Shown in pieces: positions 34,541 through 48,239 of a stretch of DNA of 64,000 nt. Source of the DNA: Atherinomorus stipes (lineage: Eukaryota > Chordata > Actinopteri > Atheriniformes > Atherinidae); NCBI GenBank assembly GCA_023101725.1, contig JALJCO010009114.1:558001-622000 (forward strand), given 5' to 3'. The position numbers and the translations under genes are program-made. The notes beneath the pieces were generated by a model. It did not search any database and was not told the DNA's origin. It saw nothing but the letters and a program-made list of their open reading frames with translations. Within the stretch, counting starts at the first letter, position 1, and the number at the start of each line of letters is the position of its first letter.

Positions 34541-36775
34541 TAGGCTCTGTCCCAATACCCACACTTCCACCCTTGCACCCCCATGCGCGTTCCCATTAAA
34601 GGGTGTGTAGTGTGTCCCATTTCTCCAGAGTGGCCGTTGGCCCCGCCCCCCATGCGCCCTCAATCAACACAAAAATATTTCCCATAATTCACTGCTGTGT
34701 GTGATATTTTTAACCATTAAAGTGGAAAATGTCCATGATTGGTGACTGCGCTCCTGCCTGTGGTGAAAAAAAAATCTGTTTAAATGTAAATATTGAAATA
34801 TTTAATCTCTCATGAAAAATTATAACTGAAGTTTGCCCCTGTTACTTCGAAATATGTTTTGAATATTAAAATTCAAAGCATTTGAATAATAAAAGTTATT
34901 AATTTACTGATAAAAGTGCTGTAGCCTATTTAATTTTAATTTAAACTTTATTTACACAGGTAAGTGTCCCATTGAGACGCAGTGTCTTTAGCATGAGAAA
35001 GCTGTTTATTTCGTAGATGGTTTACCTGACAAACATGTTTTTGGACATGTGGACATTCCGTGCTAACAATAATGGTCACAGAAAAGCCAATTAAATCTTT
35101 AGACATTTAGTTTAGAATGTAAAAAAAAAAAAAATGCTGTTCATCCCTGAAATTATACAGCCACCTCCCATAAATTAGTTCAGTAAATCATTTATTTATT
35201 AACTAAGCACGTGTAGATTTTATAACATATATTTTACGAAACCAGATGGAATGAACTTTATTCTGTTTAGGTCTGAAAATGACGTCGCTTCACCGGGCAC
35301 AGAGATGAGGCAGAGTTTGGAAAAAATGACATAAAATGATGTGGTGGTGCAAGATGATGGAAGAACCATCACTGTCCCAACTTTGCCATTTCCCCGCAGT
35401 TGCAGCCTGCACACTCCAACCCATACATGGGTTTCCTGTTTGCAAACATTGGCAGTTGCGCGCGCAACCAGGGGGCAAAAAGCCTGTGTTTGTACTGCAG
35501 TCTACGGCCAAACACGCACTCATTCATAAAAATGTAAAGTAACCTGACAAAACAGAGATCGTTGTGTTTTAAATTATCTTGTATGAATCTGTATTTTGAT
35601 GACAAATAAAAAAACACAGACGCAGCGTTGCTGTTTTGTTTCTATTACCATTACACGAACTTGGCAAGGAAGTCATCACCGGAAACGGCATTTTTTTTGT
35701 GTTAAAACATGGATAATATTAGTGTTGGACCTCATGTGAAATTTGCCTGAAAAACTTGACTTAGAAAGCGGCTTAAACTTTCGTTTAAACTCTTTGTTAA
35801 AACCAAAATAGTCCCCAACAGTCTGCTATCTGCAGAAGGTTCAGCTCCGGTGTCATCTGCACCTCCTCCATACAGGAGCAACTTTCACTAGTTTGGGATT
35901 AAACCAGGCAAAGACGACATCACTACATTTGGAAAGGAGCTGATTCCAACTGTTAGGGACTCACCTGCACTGCTGTCGGTGAGTCTCGCTGCTTGTGAAA
36001 CATTATGCTTTGTTGTGTAAAAGATCCTGGTAGACAGTAGACAGACTAGCTAACTGCTAACAAGCTAGCTGTATAAACTCAACGGCATCTGATTTACGAC
36101 CCCCGTACTTCATATTAAATCTCCGGGATAGGTTGTTATGCAGCGTGAATGTTTGTAAATGGCTCCACCATCAGTTTTTTCTTCTTTTTTATTTTCCATG
36201 TGTGAGCAGAGGACGGCTGTCACACACAGCTAACAGTGTTGTGGTGCAGCCGTGAACTGATCAATGACTGGTCACGGCCGTGATACTGGTGTTGTGACAG
36301 TACCAGTCTCCTGACTACAACACAGGAATCATTTCTGCCACCGCGGTGGTTTAATCCGACATGGTGACCATGGTGAAATACTAAATAAATCATGTATCTG
36401 AACCTGCAGAAGTTATCCGAGATGGTTTTCTGAAAATCAGTCACCACTCCTATTTTCACCATTTTCAACTGTTTACATGCATTAACGTTTTGATTTTTGC
36501 AACCGAACAAATACCCGGACTCAAACATTATACTTCCCCAACACTTTTATGTCATATCATGGACTAATCTGCATTAAAAATCAAGTCTTGCATGTAAAAC
36601 ACGTCTTCTTATTGTTCATTAATGCTGTTCCTGTGTTTTCTTGCCACGCCCTGTTGCGCGTGCATCCTATCTGTGATGTTGCACAGAAACCCATCTATAG
36701 TGTGCACTTCTACCAAATGCACACTTCATACAGGACCGTAGGGTTTAGCGCAGGTATTGGGGCTGGGCAGTCTGG
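34541..36775. mobile_element. Possible 2.2-kb DNA element, ends weakly matched
   Basis: The left candidate end is AGGCTCTGTCCCAATACCCA (34541), followed by GTGTGTAGTGTGTCCCA. The right candidate is GCGCAGGTATTGGGGCTGGG at about 36751, whose complement begins CCCAGCCCCAATACC. Near the right end is TAGTGTGCACTTCTACC. Internal short frames (for example near 35290-35617 on the minus strand) match no transposase that I can name. Confidence 0.3.
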
Positions 36776-36789
36776 AGGAGGTTTTAAAG

Positions 36790-37135
36790 TAAGGATGTGC
36801 GATACCAAAATTTTTCATGTTGATACAATACCAGTAGATGCCAGATACCAGTACTTTTTTAATCGATACAAATATCGATACTGAGGCTTTTGGTCCATTT
36901 AAAGAAAACCACATGATTTTACAGTGTACATTAATATCTACCACCATCATGTGACACAGAAGCTAGAATCCTGCTGCTTTCACATCATTTCATTGCCTTA
37001 AACTCTCAGAAGTGGAAACAAATTGATGTTTGTATCTGTGAAGTGGTATCACGATACTGAAAAAAGTATTAATTCCTATATTTTGTCTGGCTGGTATAAA
37101 GTATCGACTCCAAGGTATCGATGTGCCCATTCCTA
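36790..37135. mobile_element. hAT-like MITE, GTATCGATAC family
   Basis: A 346-bp element. The left end is TAAGGATGTGCGATACC and the right end GTATCGATGTGCCCATTCCTA. The flanks TTTTAAAG (36782-36789) and TTCTAAAG (37136-37143) form an 8-bp duplication with one mismatch. The interior has ATCGATACAAATATCGATAC. Confidence 0.75.
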
Positions 37136-37143
37136 TTCTAAAG

Positions 37144-40100
37144 TCACACACTGGTTCGGAGAAGAAATATTGATATTCCTTGAAAACAGCACTGCTGGCG
37201 ACATTTAAGAGTCTACTACCTCTATTTCCACGTGTCCCACAGATTAGGAGAAAATAGTATTTTTAAAATCATTTTTACACCAGTGGTTGCTGACTGAAAT
37301 GCAATTACCAGCAGACCAGCAAACACACACACACAAAAGAGAAATACAAAAGAAAACACTTGTCATTTACAATGCATTGCACTATTCCAGAAACCTTTTT
37401 TTATTCCAAAACTGTCTTGGGAGCTGCTGCCCTAATTTCTAGCTTTCCAAGTGGGATTCAGGCTAAAAGGAAGGTGAAGACTGTGGAGGCAGCCACATAA
37501 TGAAACATAATGCTTTTCAAAGCTGTAATGAGTCACAGTCTCAGGCATCCTCCGAAGTGTTTGAACCAAACATGTCTGTAAGCTTCAAATATACAGTAAG
37601 TAGAGCAGGCATTGATTTGACTAAGTATAAACATGCGGTCACAGATAACTGGTGCTGGGATCATTTCTGAAAGGAAAATGAGGAAAAAGAGAGTTTATCA
37701 AACTGGCTTTTTAAAATTTTATTTGTGACTTTTGACAGCTCCTTTTTGTAAACAGTGAGGTAAATATACAGAGGTTTATTTATTTTATTTTTTTTTAGCT
37801 TTTTTTACATTTATCTCAGCTGCTTTCTTTACTCTCTCTTTTTTTTTTTACGTTAAGTGTGATCTGTTATGGAAGCTGGAAAAAAAGGGACAACCAGATA
37901 CATTTAAGGCTGATTGAAAGTCAGAAATTATTTTGATTAAAAACCAAGTCATAAATGGCAGCGTATTGACCATTTGCAACTACGTCATCTGGTCATGTGG
38001 GACCACTATGATGGACGTCAGAAGTCCAAACAATGGGGTTATTGAGGAGAAGGAAAAAGTAGCAACTGCATTGGTTTTTAAAACCTCAACGCAAAATACC
38101 GCGACAGCATCAGTTTTGTGTCGCAGAACATTCCATCTTTCTTCCCATTGAATTATTCCATCATTAAGTTTCCATATGTGTACCAGACGGCTCAAAAACA
38201 GCTGGATTTTACTTTGATATATTGGTTAAAAATTACACGGTATGTAAAGAATGAAAAATAAATCTGTTATTGCCATACAAACACACACAAAAGTACCAAA
38301 AACTGGTACTGTTGGGCACCAGTACCGATTCGCAGGTACCGGAAATTGGTACCATATTGATTCAAATGTGAACAGAACCTATCCCCATCAATACCAATGG
38401 AAACGTATCATAAATTCGTATCGACTGGAAAATTTGGGAAACCATCCATCTGTAGCTGAAACAAGCCTGTGATAGACACATCCAGGTAGGAAAAATGGCC
38501 TTTTAATATCAGAGATCCCTGACATCATCCGGACCCGACTGCATCCGTATGATTCAGAGGAAGTGAACGGATGTGCCTGCGTGAGAACACCAGCTCACCC
38601 CCCCCCCGCTCCATTCACACCATATTTACTCTAATAAAAATCTATCAAGCCAACTGCCATGCTCCGTGGAGGCTGGAGTCAGTCCTGACTCGGTGTAGCG
38701 ACAGAAGCGCAGTAACTCAGTCAGCACTTCCCACCACTTTCCACACAGCTGATAATAAGTCAGATGATGTCATATTAAAATGCACTTGCTCCCCCCCCCC
38801 CTTGTCTCCAACCCCAGCAAGCAGAACTTACACCTTTAAAAGCATTTTTTTTTTCCTGTCTACCAGCCAGCTTAGAGAGAATATTACACATTGTACTGTA
38901 AAATCAAATTTTCCACAAATTTAATAAATGTAGTCGCCTTCACAGATGAACAGAAGGGCTCCATAGGTAGTAAAGCAGCAGAGAAATGGGGAGAGCAATG
39001 TTGCTCTTTCTGTTTACCCGACCGTGCCTTGTTTTTGCTACGCTACAAAGCACGGGTCACTGGAAGCATGAAATTTTCACACATCGCAGAAAACGCAGCG
39101 AGTAAAAGCGATGCTCCTGACGTTGATCCCTTCCGATGTAAGGACTCCTGGTGGGTGGATGTCACCAGCGTCTTCGTTTATCTGTGTTTTCCATCCTGAG
39201 CTGTTGTCACTCACTTCCTCCTTATGTGCCACTGTGATTTCAATAGATAATGAGCTGCAGGAGGGAATGGAAAGTTTCAGCAGCACCTGATAGAAATCTT
39301 TCCCCTCTGAGGCGTTTCAGATTCAAGAAGAATTTCCTGCAAAAAATAACTGTTTTGAATAATGAATACAACACTGATGTGCAGAAAGAAATCCTGCTCA
39401 AAATCAAAAATCCACAAACCACTGATGTGACTTCATTTCCCAATACTGACACAGTGAACAGCAGTTCTTATTCCTCTAAGAAAACTTACAAGCTGAAGGA
39501 AAAGAGGATGATCACCAGAATGAGAATGGATTATCATCGTCAATAAATCATCCGGAGCGACAGTAACCTGCAGGTGGAAACACTTGTTTGAGGAAGTGAT
39601 GGCAAAGGAAGACACAGTTCAGTTCTGTTGCTTACTTGAAGGTGTGTGGCTGCTGTGAATCTGCTTGCTGATGGCTGTGAGGAGTGAGATACAATGTTGA
39701 AATACTGCAGGGGCAGACAGCAATAAACACCCAGTCGTTGCCAGGGTCCACCTCGGTAAACAATCACCGGGTATCTGTCAGCTGCATGTCTAATCAATCA
39801 TGAGGATGTGAACACGTTTATGCACTGTCAAGGGAGTTTTATAGATTTCTATTTTGACACATCAATGCTGCCAATAACAGGAAATCCCAAATGTCTGTCA
39901 GGAAAGTTTCATGAGAGGTGGGGCGTTCGGTTGCAGCACAAAATCTACAGATTATTTGGGAAATATTTGATTGGTTTTCAACAGCAAAAACAACTGGGAG
40001 GTTTGACACTTTCCTTCCACCTTTAGGCTGTAGCAGCAAACAGATGGAGTCAAAATTAGGTCAAATGCATGAAATTACGGTTAAAAAGAAATCTCAGCTG

Positions 40101-41199
40101 CTTCATTACCTGCAAACATCTACAGAGAAGAGCTGGAGTCTTGAATTTTTCAACACATGATGAAGACAAAGAAGCAGAGGTAGGTGCTAAGCCGCTTTTT
40201 AATAGGGTGTTTACATATTTCAAGAAAATTCTCAAAGTCAGTCAGTTAATCCTGATCCGTTTTGGTTGAGTGGAAGTATGTTGAGATTTTTAAAAGCATA
40301 GCATAAAAAATGAAAGCTGGCCAAGACGGAGTATTGTGCATTCTAATGAAACATCCCTGTGATGTAAATCGAATCCTTTAAAATGCTCTCTGCAAAGTTT
40401 GTGGAGCTCTTAATAATAATCAGTGAGGACGGGAGCGCTTCCTTTTTCCCGTCTCAAGAGCTGAAGAATAAAGTGTCTCCCACTTTCTTTTTTGGGCGTG
40501 ATTTCCTAACTATATGAACCTAAAAAAACACTTCACCATCTAAGTTTCATTTAAAAAATCCTTATAAAATTTCCAAGGACGACTTAAGAATAAATTTGTC
40601 TCTAAGAGCAGCTGTTGAATGAGGCCCAATATTTGCAAATGCTACTACATCTTTATTGTGAATGTTTCTGGATCACAGTGAGATGCTCACTGAAACCTGC
40701 ATTACTGACGGCTGTGAGTCTGAGATATTTAAAACTACTGACCTGTTTAACTGTCTGCCCACGAATGAAGATCTTTATCACTCCAGGCTTTGATATGTTT
40801 AATAAATGAAACTAGTTCTCACCAGTGTTCCAACCAGCTCTGCGACTGTTGTCAAACATCAGTGAAAGGAAAAGTGAGAGATCGATTGATTACAGGGAGA
40901 ATTATGACCTGTGGATCTTTCAGTGGAGGACAAATTTGCTTTTATATTAAATTGGCTCTAATGTCATATGATTTTCTGGCCCAAAATGATCATCCTGCTG
41001 CATCTTGGTAACAGTAATGCAGCTTACAGGTGAAATAATACCGACCTATAACCTTGTAGGTTACAATAGCCAACCTTAATTTACCAGTAATTTTGCAATA
41101 TTAGATAAAATGAGCCTAGAATTGGGTTCTTTACCAAGACAGTCCTCAATGTAACACCACCCACCCCCCACTCCCTCTTACACTTCTACCTATAAGAAC
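37144..41199. other. Intergenic, mostly unassigned
   Basis: About 4 kb. A patch at about 38290-38440 (GTACCGATTCGCAGGTACC, GGTACCATATTGATTC) resembles the interior of GTATCGATAC-type MITEs but has no ends. Poly-C runs lie near 38595 and 38790. No open frame shows a known domain. Confidence 0.4.
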
Positions 41200-41256
41200 T
41201 AGGGATGCACGATAACCTTTTTTATAAACCGATAACTGATATCCGATAGCGCACAT
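41200..41256 (+). mobile_element. hAT-like MITE, TAGGGATGC family, end fragment
   Basis: Only the first 55-60 bp remain (TAGGGATGCACGATAACC, then AACCGATAACTGATATCCGA). The Tc1-like element follows at once, so the MITE was cut or invaded by it. Confidence 0.6.
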
Positions 41257-42145
41257 ACACAATATTGCCAAAAGTATTCGCTCACCTGCCTTGACTTAAA
41301 TGAGCTTAAGTGACATCCCATTCCTAATCCAAAGGGTTCAATATGACGTTGGTTCCCCCTTTGCAGCTGGAACATCTTCAACTCTTCTGGGAAGGCTGTC
41401 CACAAGGTTTAGGAGTGTGTTTATGGGAATTTTTGACCATTCTTCTAGAAGTGCATTTGTGAGGTCACACTGATGTTGGACGAGAAGGTCTGGCTCTCAG
41501 TCTCCGCTCTAATTCATCCCAAAGGCGTTTTATCGGGTTGAGGTCAGGACTCTGTGCAGGCCAGTCCAGTTCCTCCACACCAGACTCTGCATCCAGGTCT
41601 TTATGGACCTGCTTTGTGCACTGGTGCACAGTCTTGTTGGAAAAGGAAGCGGCCAGCTCCAAACTGTTCCCACAAAGTTGGGGGCACGGAATTGTCCAAA
41701 ATGTCTTGGTATGCTGAATCATTCAGACTTTCTTTCACTGGAATTAAGGGGCCAAGCCCAGCTCCTGAAAAACAACCCCACACCATAATCCCCCCTCCAC
41801 CAAATTTTACACTTGGCACAATGCAGTCAGACAATTACCGTTGTCCTGGCAACCGCCAAACCCAGACTCGTCCATCAGATAGTCAGATGGAGAAGCGTGA
41901 TTCGTCACTCCAGAGAACGCCTCTGCTGCTCTAGAGTCCAGTGCAGCTGCTTTCCACCACTGCATCCACGCTTTGCATCGCACTTGGTGATGTATGGCTG
42001 GATGCAGCTGCTCCACCATGGAAACCCATTCCATGAAGCTCTCTGTCACCACGTAAAGTTTGGAGGTCTGTAGTGATTGACTCTGCAGAAAGTTGGTGAC
42101 CTCTTTGCACTATGCGCTTCAGCATCCGCTGACCCCGCTCCCGAG
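41257..42145 (-). mobile_element. Tc1-like element, transposase on minus strand, truncated
   Basis: The left terminus CACAATATTGCCAAAAGTATTC is that of a well-known fish Tc1-like family. From there to about 42145 the minus strand encodes the C-terminal two thirds of the transposase in three frames, so there are at least two frameshifts. The right-hand part with the helix-turn-helix region and the second terminus are missing. Confidence 0.85.
41465..42125 (-). pseudogene. Tc1-like transposase pseudogene, frameshifted, catalytic Glu changed
   Basis: In order on the minus strand: [20 protein letters not shown] (41807-42052 frame), then [20 protein letters not shown] and [10 protein letters not shown] (41601-41834 frame, with the second catalytic Asp in QQD), then DWPAQSPDLNPIKRLWDELE (41465-41722 frame). 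The family normally has E in DLNPIE, the third carboxylate of the DDE triad. Here it reads K. With two frame changes, a lost catalytic residue and no N-terminus, the copy is inactive. Confidence 0.85.
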
Positions 42146-44800
42146 GTCCTTTATATATCGGGTCCGTTTGAACCAGAGAAGGTTAAATTTATCCCTCTGA
42201 AGCCGGAGAGATATAGTAAGCCTCTCCATGATAAATACTGTATTTGGTGAACAGTATTGTACAGATTCTGGTAGATTTGCTTGGAGCCATTTCCCAGTCA
42301 AAGTTTTCTTAGCTGACATTAATATAATAAAGTAGTTATGTTTGGAATTTCTAAGCCTACCGTAGGTATAAATACAAAAAAATCAAAGGGGATTTGTGTA
42401 TGGAGAACATTGTGGGTAGCTTGCCAAAATGGATTAACTTTTGAGCAAACCCAGATCTCTGCTAAATTTTCATCATGTCGCACATGGACGTTTTATGTTT
42501 GTTTGTTTGTCTTGTGTTGTTTTGTTTTTTTGTTTTTTTTTTTTTTTGGGGGGGGGGGGTACTTTTTCAAAAGGCCATTTTGGTCCTTTGCACTTTTTTA
42601 CTGTACAAACCCAATTTTTCCGAGCTGTCTTTAAATGCACCATGAGCACACGCATGTGAACGCTGGTAGATGTAAATCTGAGGTGGGAGAGTGCAGGGCT
42701 GTGCTGAACAGTGTGCATCAGGAAAGTTTAGCAAACCCAAACACACCATGTAAGTTGATGCTGTTCCATGCAGATAATGTTAGCTAAATAATAACTAGTG
42801 AATACAGGCAAATAATAATGTTAGGGGAGTTAACAAGAATACTATGTTAAATCTCTTGCTAGTTAGTTCATGCGAGGACTAAACCCACTCCTCTTTTATT
42901 TCTGTGCAGAACTTGTGCTCATTATTGCTTTCCATATATTTAAAAAAAAAATCTTTATTGCCACAATAGATGGAGCCGGTCAGGCCCTGACCTGTACTCT
43001 CTATTCACTTGCTGCTGATAAATATTGTTGTTATTTGAAAAAGAGAAAAATCAATATACAAATGGGATTTTATTACATTTCCTTCCTCGATATACATATC
43101 AAAATTGATGATTCTTGCACCCTCTTGCACCCCAAATCATCCTACTGTTCATGCATCAATATATTTTTGTCAGGTGGCAGAAAGTAGAGATTCAGGAGAT
43201 ACGTGAGGAAACGCTGGAGGAAGGAGAGTACTGTAGGAGAAGCTGGAGGGGAAAAGGCTGGAGGCTCACAGGTGAGGTTGAAAGAATAAACTGTTAGTCA
43301 TGAGATGAAACACTGTGACAAATGTCAAGGTGCTAATCTGTATCAGAGCTTTTAAAGTTCAAAAACACCTGCATCTACATATTTTGTCAGATGAAAGAAG
43401 CAAACTGGCCAGGTACAGATTTTTATTGAGGCCGGTGTACTAAAAAGTCTGTGTAAATGTGTAAATGTATTATTAGTAAGAAGTAGTAGCAACAAAGCAG
43501 TGAGTTCATGAGCTGGCCAGGAACTCACCGCAGGGAGGGAGTGACATAATCTACTTTTTTTGGCAATAATTTTCATCATCGTTGTAATTACTTAAATTAG
43601 AAGAAAAATGTCATCCTTGATATCACACGGCCCATCACTGCTCTCTACCCTGAGAGATTCTTTGTCAAGCTTATAAAGTCTTATTGAACTTGATTATGTG
43701 TAAATACCTTAACAGGTAGACTCAGATGTCCGGAGAAACGGCTCACACCTTTTACAGAGCTGTGATGAAGCTGACACTCTGTAGCAACATATTAACGGTG
43801 GGATATGTGGTGGTAGCAGTCAAAGCTAATCTTCGGCTTAAACCACTTTAGCTGACACTGACATGTCTGAAGACCGAGAAAGACAAGTGATAGTGAAAGA
43901 CGCTGTCGGTTCGGTCTGTTATTGCTGTTTCATTTAACATACCAAGGTTATCTCATGACAGGAGACAAGCAAGGGAAGAAAAAGGAAAAGCAACAATCCT
44001 GTGGCATATACAAAGAAGCTTATCCCCCCAAAATGTGTCATCCCTTAAGCATAATGACGCTATTAAGCATGAAGCATGAAGAGATGAGACGAACAAGTGT
44101 AATGCGAAGAATGACCCAGCTGCGTTTTTAAAGAGTCTGAGAGGGGGAAGCGGATAAAGGGATGCGATAAAGGGAAAATATAAAAAGAGGAATGGACCTA
44201 GTTAAGAGGAGGCACTTATCAAAACAGAATAATGTCTGAAATCTGCAGCCAGTCTCATTTTCCTGCATCTGATCTGCTGTTGCATTTACGTAAAAAGAGC
44301 CTCTATTGGCCCTTTTCTCACAAACGGGACCACGATTCGCTCTAATTTCTTGGTGATTTCTCAATTTCATTTCACTGATTGTGGCAAATGTTTCACAAAG
44401 AGTATGCTCACAAGGAAGGCTTCCTTAATAAAAAATTTATTACAGCAGATGTCTAGGTCTGCCTCCCCTGCCACGTAAAACTAATTAAAGTCAATAGATA
44501 ATTGATTGTAGAGCTTAAATGCTGCCTTGTTCCGTGTTGCATTCAAACAGTATATCACTGACTCAGACAAAGTGATGGCTTGAGTAACTGCAAGTCTTCA
44601 AAGACTCTAAATCAAACCAAGTAAGACGTCTAATTTAAGACAGAATTGATCGAATAAAATTAGTGTTTACAAACTTGACAAGATTTAAAATAATCCTGAT
44701 AAAATAATCTAAAACAATATTTAAACTGTGAAGGTGAATTTGTTTCTTCACACATTACTGCTTCTGTTCACACACCTAAATCCACTTAAGGTAGCACTTT
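42146..44800. other. Intergenic, no gene seen
   Basis: About 2.6 kb. It includes a T-run followed by a G-run (42525-42560) that gives spurious open frames on both strands. The rest is AT-rich and unassigned. Confidence 0.4.
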
Positions 44801-45070
44801 AAAGGAGTCATCACCTGGAAATCCAACTTTTTCATGTTAAAACATGTGCATTGGAATAGGACTTCAGTTAAAACGTGCCACAAACTCCGGAGAGTAAAAG
44901 TGACTTTGTTTTTGAGTGCGGGCTCTCTCGTCGCACCAGAATCGGCCACAAGAGCGCGATCTCCACCGTATGCGATTTAAATTTGCCGCAAGCATTGACG
45001 TCATAGCCGGTAGCTGCTAGCTGCTAACATAAGTTCTCTTTAGCAACACCTGAAATCATTGGATTACCTG
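44801..45070 (+). mobile_element. Possible TTAA-type MITE, left part
   Basis: Begins TTTAAAGGAGTCATCACCTG, the same TTAAAGGxxxCA... opening as the other TTAA-flanked MITEs of this window. It is followed by TTTTCATGTTAAAACATG and a CpG-richer interior (GAGCGCGATCTCCACCG). A matching right terminus was not found. Confidence 0.3.
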
Positions 45071-45908
45071 CCGCCGAGTGGCAATTAGTGATGGGTGTTG
45101 TCAAAGAGGAGGACACCCCCACCCCCACCGCGGGGAGGAAAAAAAAAGAAAAAGAGCAAGCAGATTGAAATCAATGGATTGCAATATGTGAAACTCTACC
45201 CTTTTGGGTCAGATTGGTAAGTCTGGGACCCCACCAAAAGGGTACCAATGAAGTTGGGTGATTCATGGTGGATATTCTTGAACCGTTTTAAGTTTTTGCC
45301 AGAGGAAATGAAAAAAAGAAAAGAGTGTGCTAATACTTCCTGCACCGACCTGGACCCATTGATGTAAACAGGGTTTAAGATGATCCCATCTTAATATCTG
45401 AAAATCACAAACACATGTAGCGTCACATTTAACCTTTGAGAAACACTGTGGATGCTGTCATTCACCAGAACTACGCTGCATGCAAACGGCAAACACGACA
45501 TGGACGTCTATGATTGTGCTTGATCAACCTCGTCAGAAAGGTGATGGTGGAACAAGTTAGAGAAAATAGCACTCAGAAAAAAGTACCCAACTCTATTTTC
45601 AGAGGTTGCTATCCTCAAAGGTTACGGAAAAATGGGGGGGGGGAAACCGTTTTAAATATTTTTTTTTTAAAACTGGGAAGAAACGATAACAAGGAAGGAA
45701 GCAAAGAGGAAAAAAAAAAGAAAAAGAAAAAAGGGGGGGGGGAGGGGGAGAAAAAGAAAAAAAAAAAAAGAAACAATGGGAAAAGCCCACGATAAACCGG
45801 GAGACCATTGTTGTACTTATCAGTGGACTTATTTGCGTACTTTGTAAACTAGATCGTACCTTATTGCATATCTAATGGTCGTCTTGTACTCTAATTTAAA
45901 AGTAGAAG

Positions 45909-46760
45909 TATCTGTCTCTGGGTGTGTCTGAATGTTCACCCCTAACCCCTCATTCGCTACATAGCGCTGCACTCAGTGCACTCATTCTGCTGGAAATTCG
46001 GACATGAAACTGACTATGAAAAAAGTGTCCGGCATCGTTGTAATTAACCCTGTAAAGACCAGAGCGGGTGTTGTGGTGAAAGCGGTGACAACGATGCTGG
46101 AAAACTTTTTTTCGTTCCTGATTGGTTTAATTGACGAGGGATGAACTCTCCTAGACAGGAAATACGTTTTTACTGGTTTTCCATGAAGAAACACCAGCAA
46201 TCAGCCTGGATTTGTACAGTCACCATGTTAAAACACCTGCTCAGCAGCCACATCGGCGTCTGATGACCACATACGTGGAATATAATCTTTCTGTGGAAAT
46301 ACTGTGGGACGACGAGAGACAACAGCATGAGAAGGAGACAGAACCGAGTCAATCACCGGGGAATTAAGGTAAGCACGGCTTTCCTGTGTTCGAACACGTA
46401 ACTGAGCCATTTTTTCAACAAGTTAACCCTTAAAAAAAAAGAGAGAGGGAAATGTCCGCAGCTGTCGGCTGAAAGTTCCCCATTAACAGTCTAGTGGGTG
46501 TTTAAAGGTTTTTCTTTTCTTCTCCTTTTCTTTTCCAGCACTTAGGAACCACGACCTGGACAGTACCGCTAGCTTGCCAGTCGCAGCTAAACACGAGCTC
46601 TGCCTGTACAAAACCCGGCCGATCGCTGGTGTTTCTTCACCGGAAACCAGTAAAAACTTATTCCCAATCTAGGAGAGTTCTCCCCTCGTCCATTAAGGCA
46701 GTCAAATATACAAAAAGAGTCCGGCATCGTTGTGATTAACCCCATAAAGACCAGTTTCTA
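45909..46760. mobile_element. Composite foldback repeat
   Basis: Two arms are reverse complements: 46146-46209 (ACTCTCCTAGACAGGAAATA, then TTTTTACTGGTTTTCC, then GAAGAAACACCAGC) and 46617-46682 (GCTGGTGTTTCTTC, GGAAACCAGTAAAAA, CTAGGAGAGTT). In addition, GTCCGGCATCGTTGT...TTAACCC...TAAAGACCAG occurs as a direct repeat at about 46024 and 46719. The pattern suggests one repeat inserted within another. Family unknown. Confidence 0.55.
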
Positions 46761-47179
46761 TTCTATTTCAATGGGCCTTCAAAGCTTTCTGACCTTTAGC
46801 GGCAATTGCAAGCATGCGCAAGTGACGTATGCAAAAAACACACAAAAATGATATTTCCGCAGTTTATTTTCATTCCGAATTTAAAACTACAAGTACTCTC
46901 CAGTTACATGTACCATTTGTACCATGGGGGAGTATAAATGTACATCACTTCCTGTAAAATGGTCTACATTCACCTGATGACAAAAAGAGTCCGAAACCTG
47001 ACTTTTTCCCACTCTATAAAAAAAAGATGAGTAAACTTAGAAACATGAGGCATCCAGCTGCAAAGTTTTGAGTAAACTCAAGTGAAAGGTTCTGGTGTTG
47101 TGTAAATCTGAATTAATGTAAATAAAAATCAAAATAATAAGACTGACAAACTTGAGACTATTATTTAAAGATATTTACA

Positions 47180-47350
47180 GCTTCATAATATGAGTTGTTT
47201 CATCTCAAAGACGTGAGTACACCTGAATTTCTACCTTAACTTTGGTAAATTTAAGATTTACTTATAGTAACTGTTTTAATTTAAGTTCACAACCCTGTAG
47301 TTGAGTTGCAACTGGATACCTTACTTTTTAAGTTCACTCAACTTCTATTA
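47180..47350. repeat. AACTTAA/AGTTCA-rich interspersed repeat
   Basis: A series of TTTAAGTTCACTCAACTTC, AGTTGAGTTGCAACTGG and related words, typical of a common fish non-autonomous DNA repeat. Borders are uncertain. Confidence 0.3.
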
Positions 47351-47359
47351 ACATGACTC

Positions 47360-48235
47360 ATATTAGTCTTTTTTTTTCCTCCTTTTTTTAATGGCAATCG
47401 GAATAGTCCAAATTAGATTGTTTCAAATCTAACCCAGACTTCCATGTGTACTACTGAATCCGAAACATATTCTTTCAGTTCTAACAATCATGCCACATTT
47501 TATCTGACTTTTATAACACTCAAGTGAGACAGACGTCACAATTCTGTGTAGGACGGTTGTCTAAGATCAAATATATACAGTGAATAATAACACAGATGCT
47601 GGGATGTGTAGGATCTATATTTACCACAGTGAACGCATTGTGCTGGCTGTGATGTCATTCTTTCCTCTGTGCTTGCAGGTCACTTCATGGCCATCGGCTG
47701 TTCACACTGGAGTCTAATGGTGGTCATATACCTTTAATGTGAACAACCAGGCAGAAAAATTAAATCTCAGCACAAAAAAATGCAATTGAGCATGAAGATC
47801 TGTGGTGAGAATATGTTGAGATCTAATTATGGCCTTGTACCTTCGAGCAATGGTGCCCAACCCGGGTTCCCTGACCTCCAAAGAGGGTCCCTCAAAGAGC
47901 AGAGGGGGTCCGTGAAGCTTAGTCTGTAATGAGCCTGTGTGATTGTTAAAATTAAAACCATGTCCTCACAGAGATGAGTTGAGGTGTGCCCACTTCACAT
48001 TTTAGCATTTAAATGTTTTGTTCGTTTTGGAAACACTAAAGTACAGGTCGCATAGTGAATAATAAAAAAGCTACCTAGAAGACCACGCCAATTTTCATGT
48101 ACTGTGTATTTTAGTTTTTATTCTGCAAATTAATCTCCTTCTCTTATTATTCTTATTTTACTCTTGTATTGTGTTGGCCTACCAACGGACTAAAGATCAG
48201 TTTTGCTACAATCGTCCATTTACATTTAATGTTTA
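47360..48235. other. Intergenic, no feature seen
   Basis: AT-rich with T-runs. No family or gene is recognised. Confidence 0.4.
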
Positions 48236-48239
48236 TTAA

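Noticed and set aside
41554..41934. 126-codon plus-strand frame
   Set aside because: It is the antisense shadow of the Tc1-like transposase on the minus strand.
45514..45808. Lysine- and glycine-rich frames on the plus strand and phenylalanine-rich ones on the minus strand
   Set aside because: They come from A- and G-homopolymer runs. The same applies to 53151-53490 and 2948-3366.
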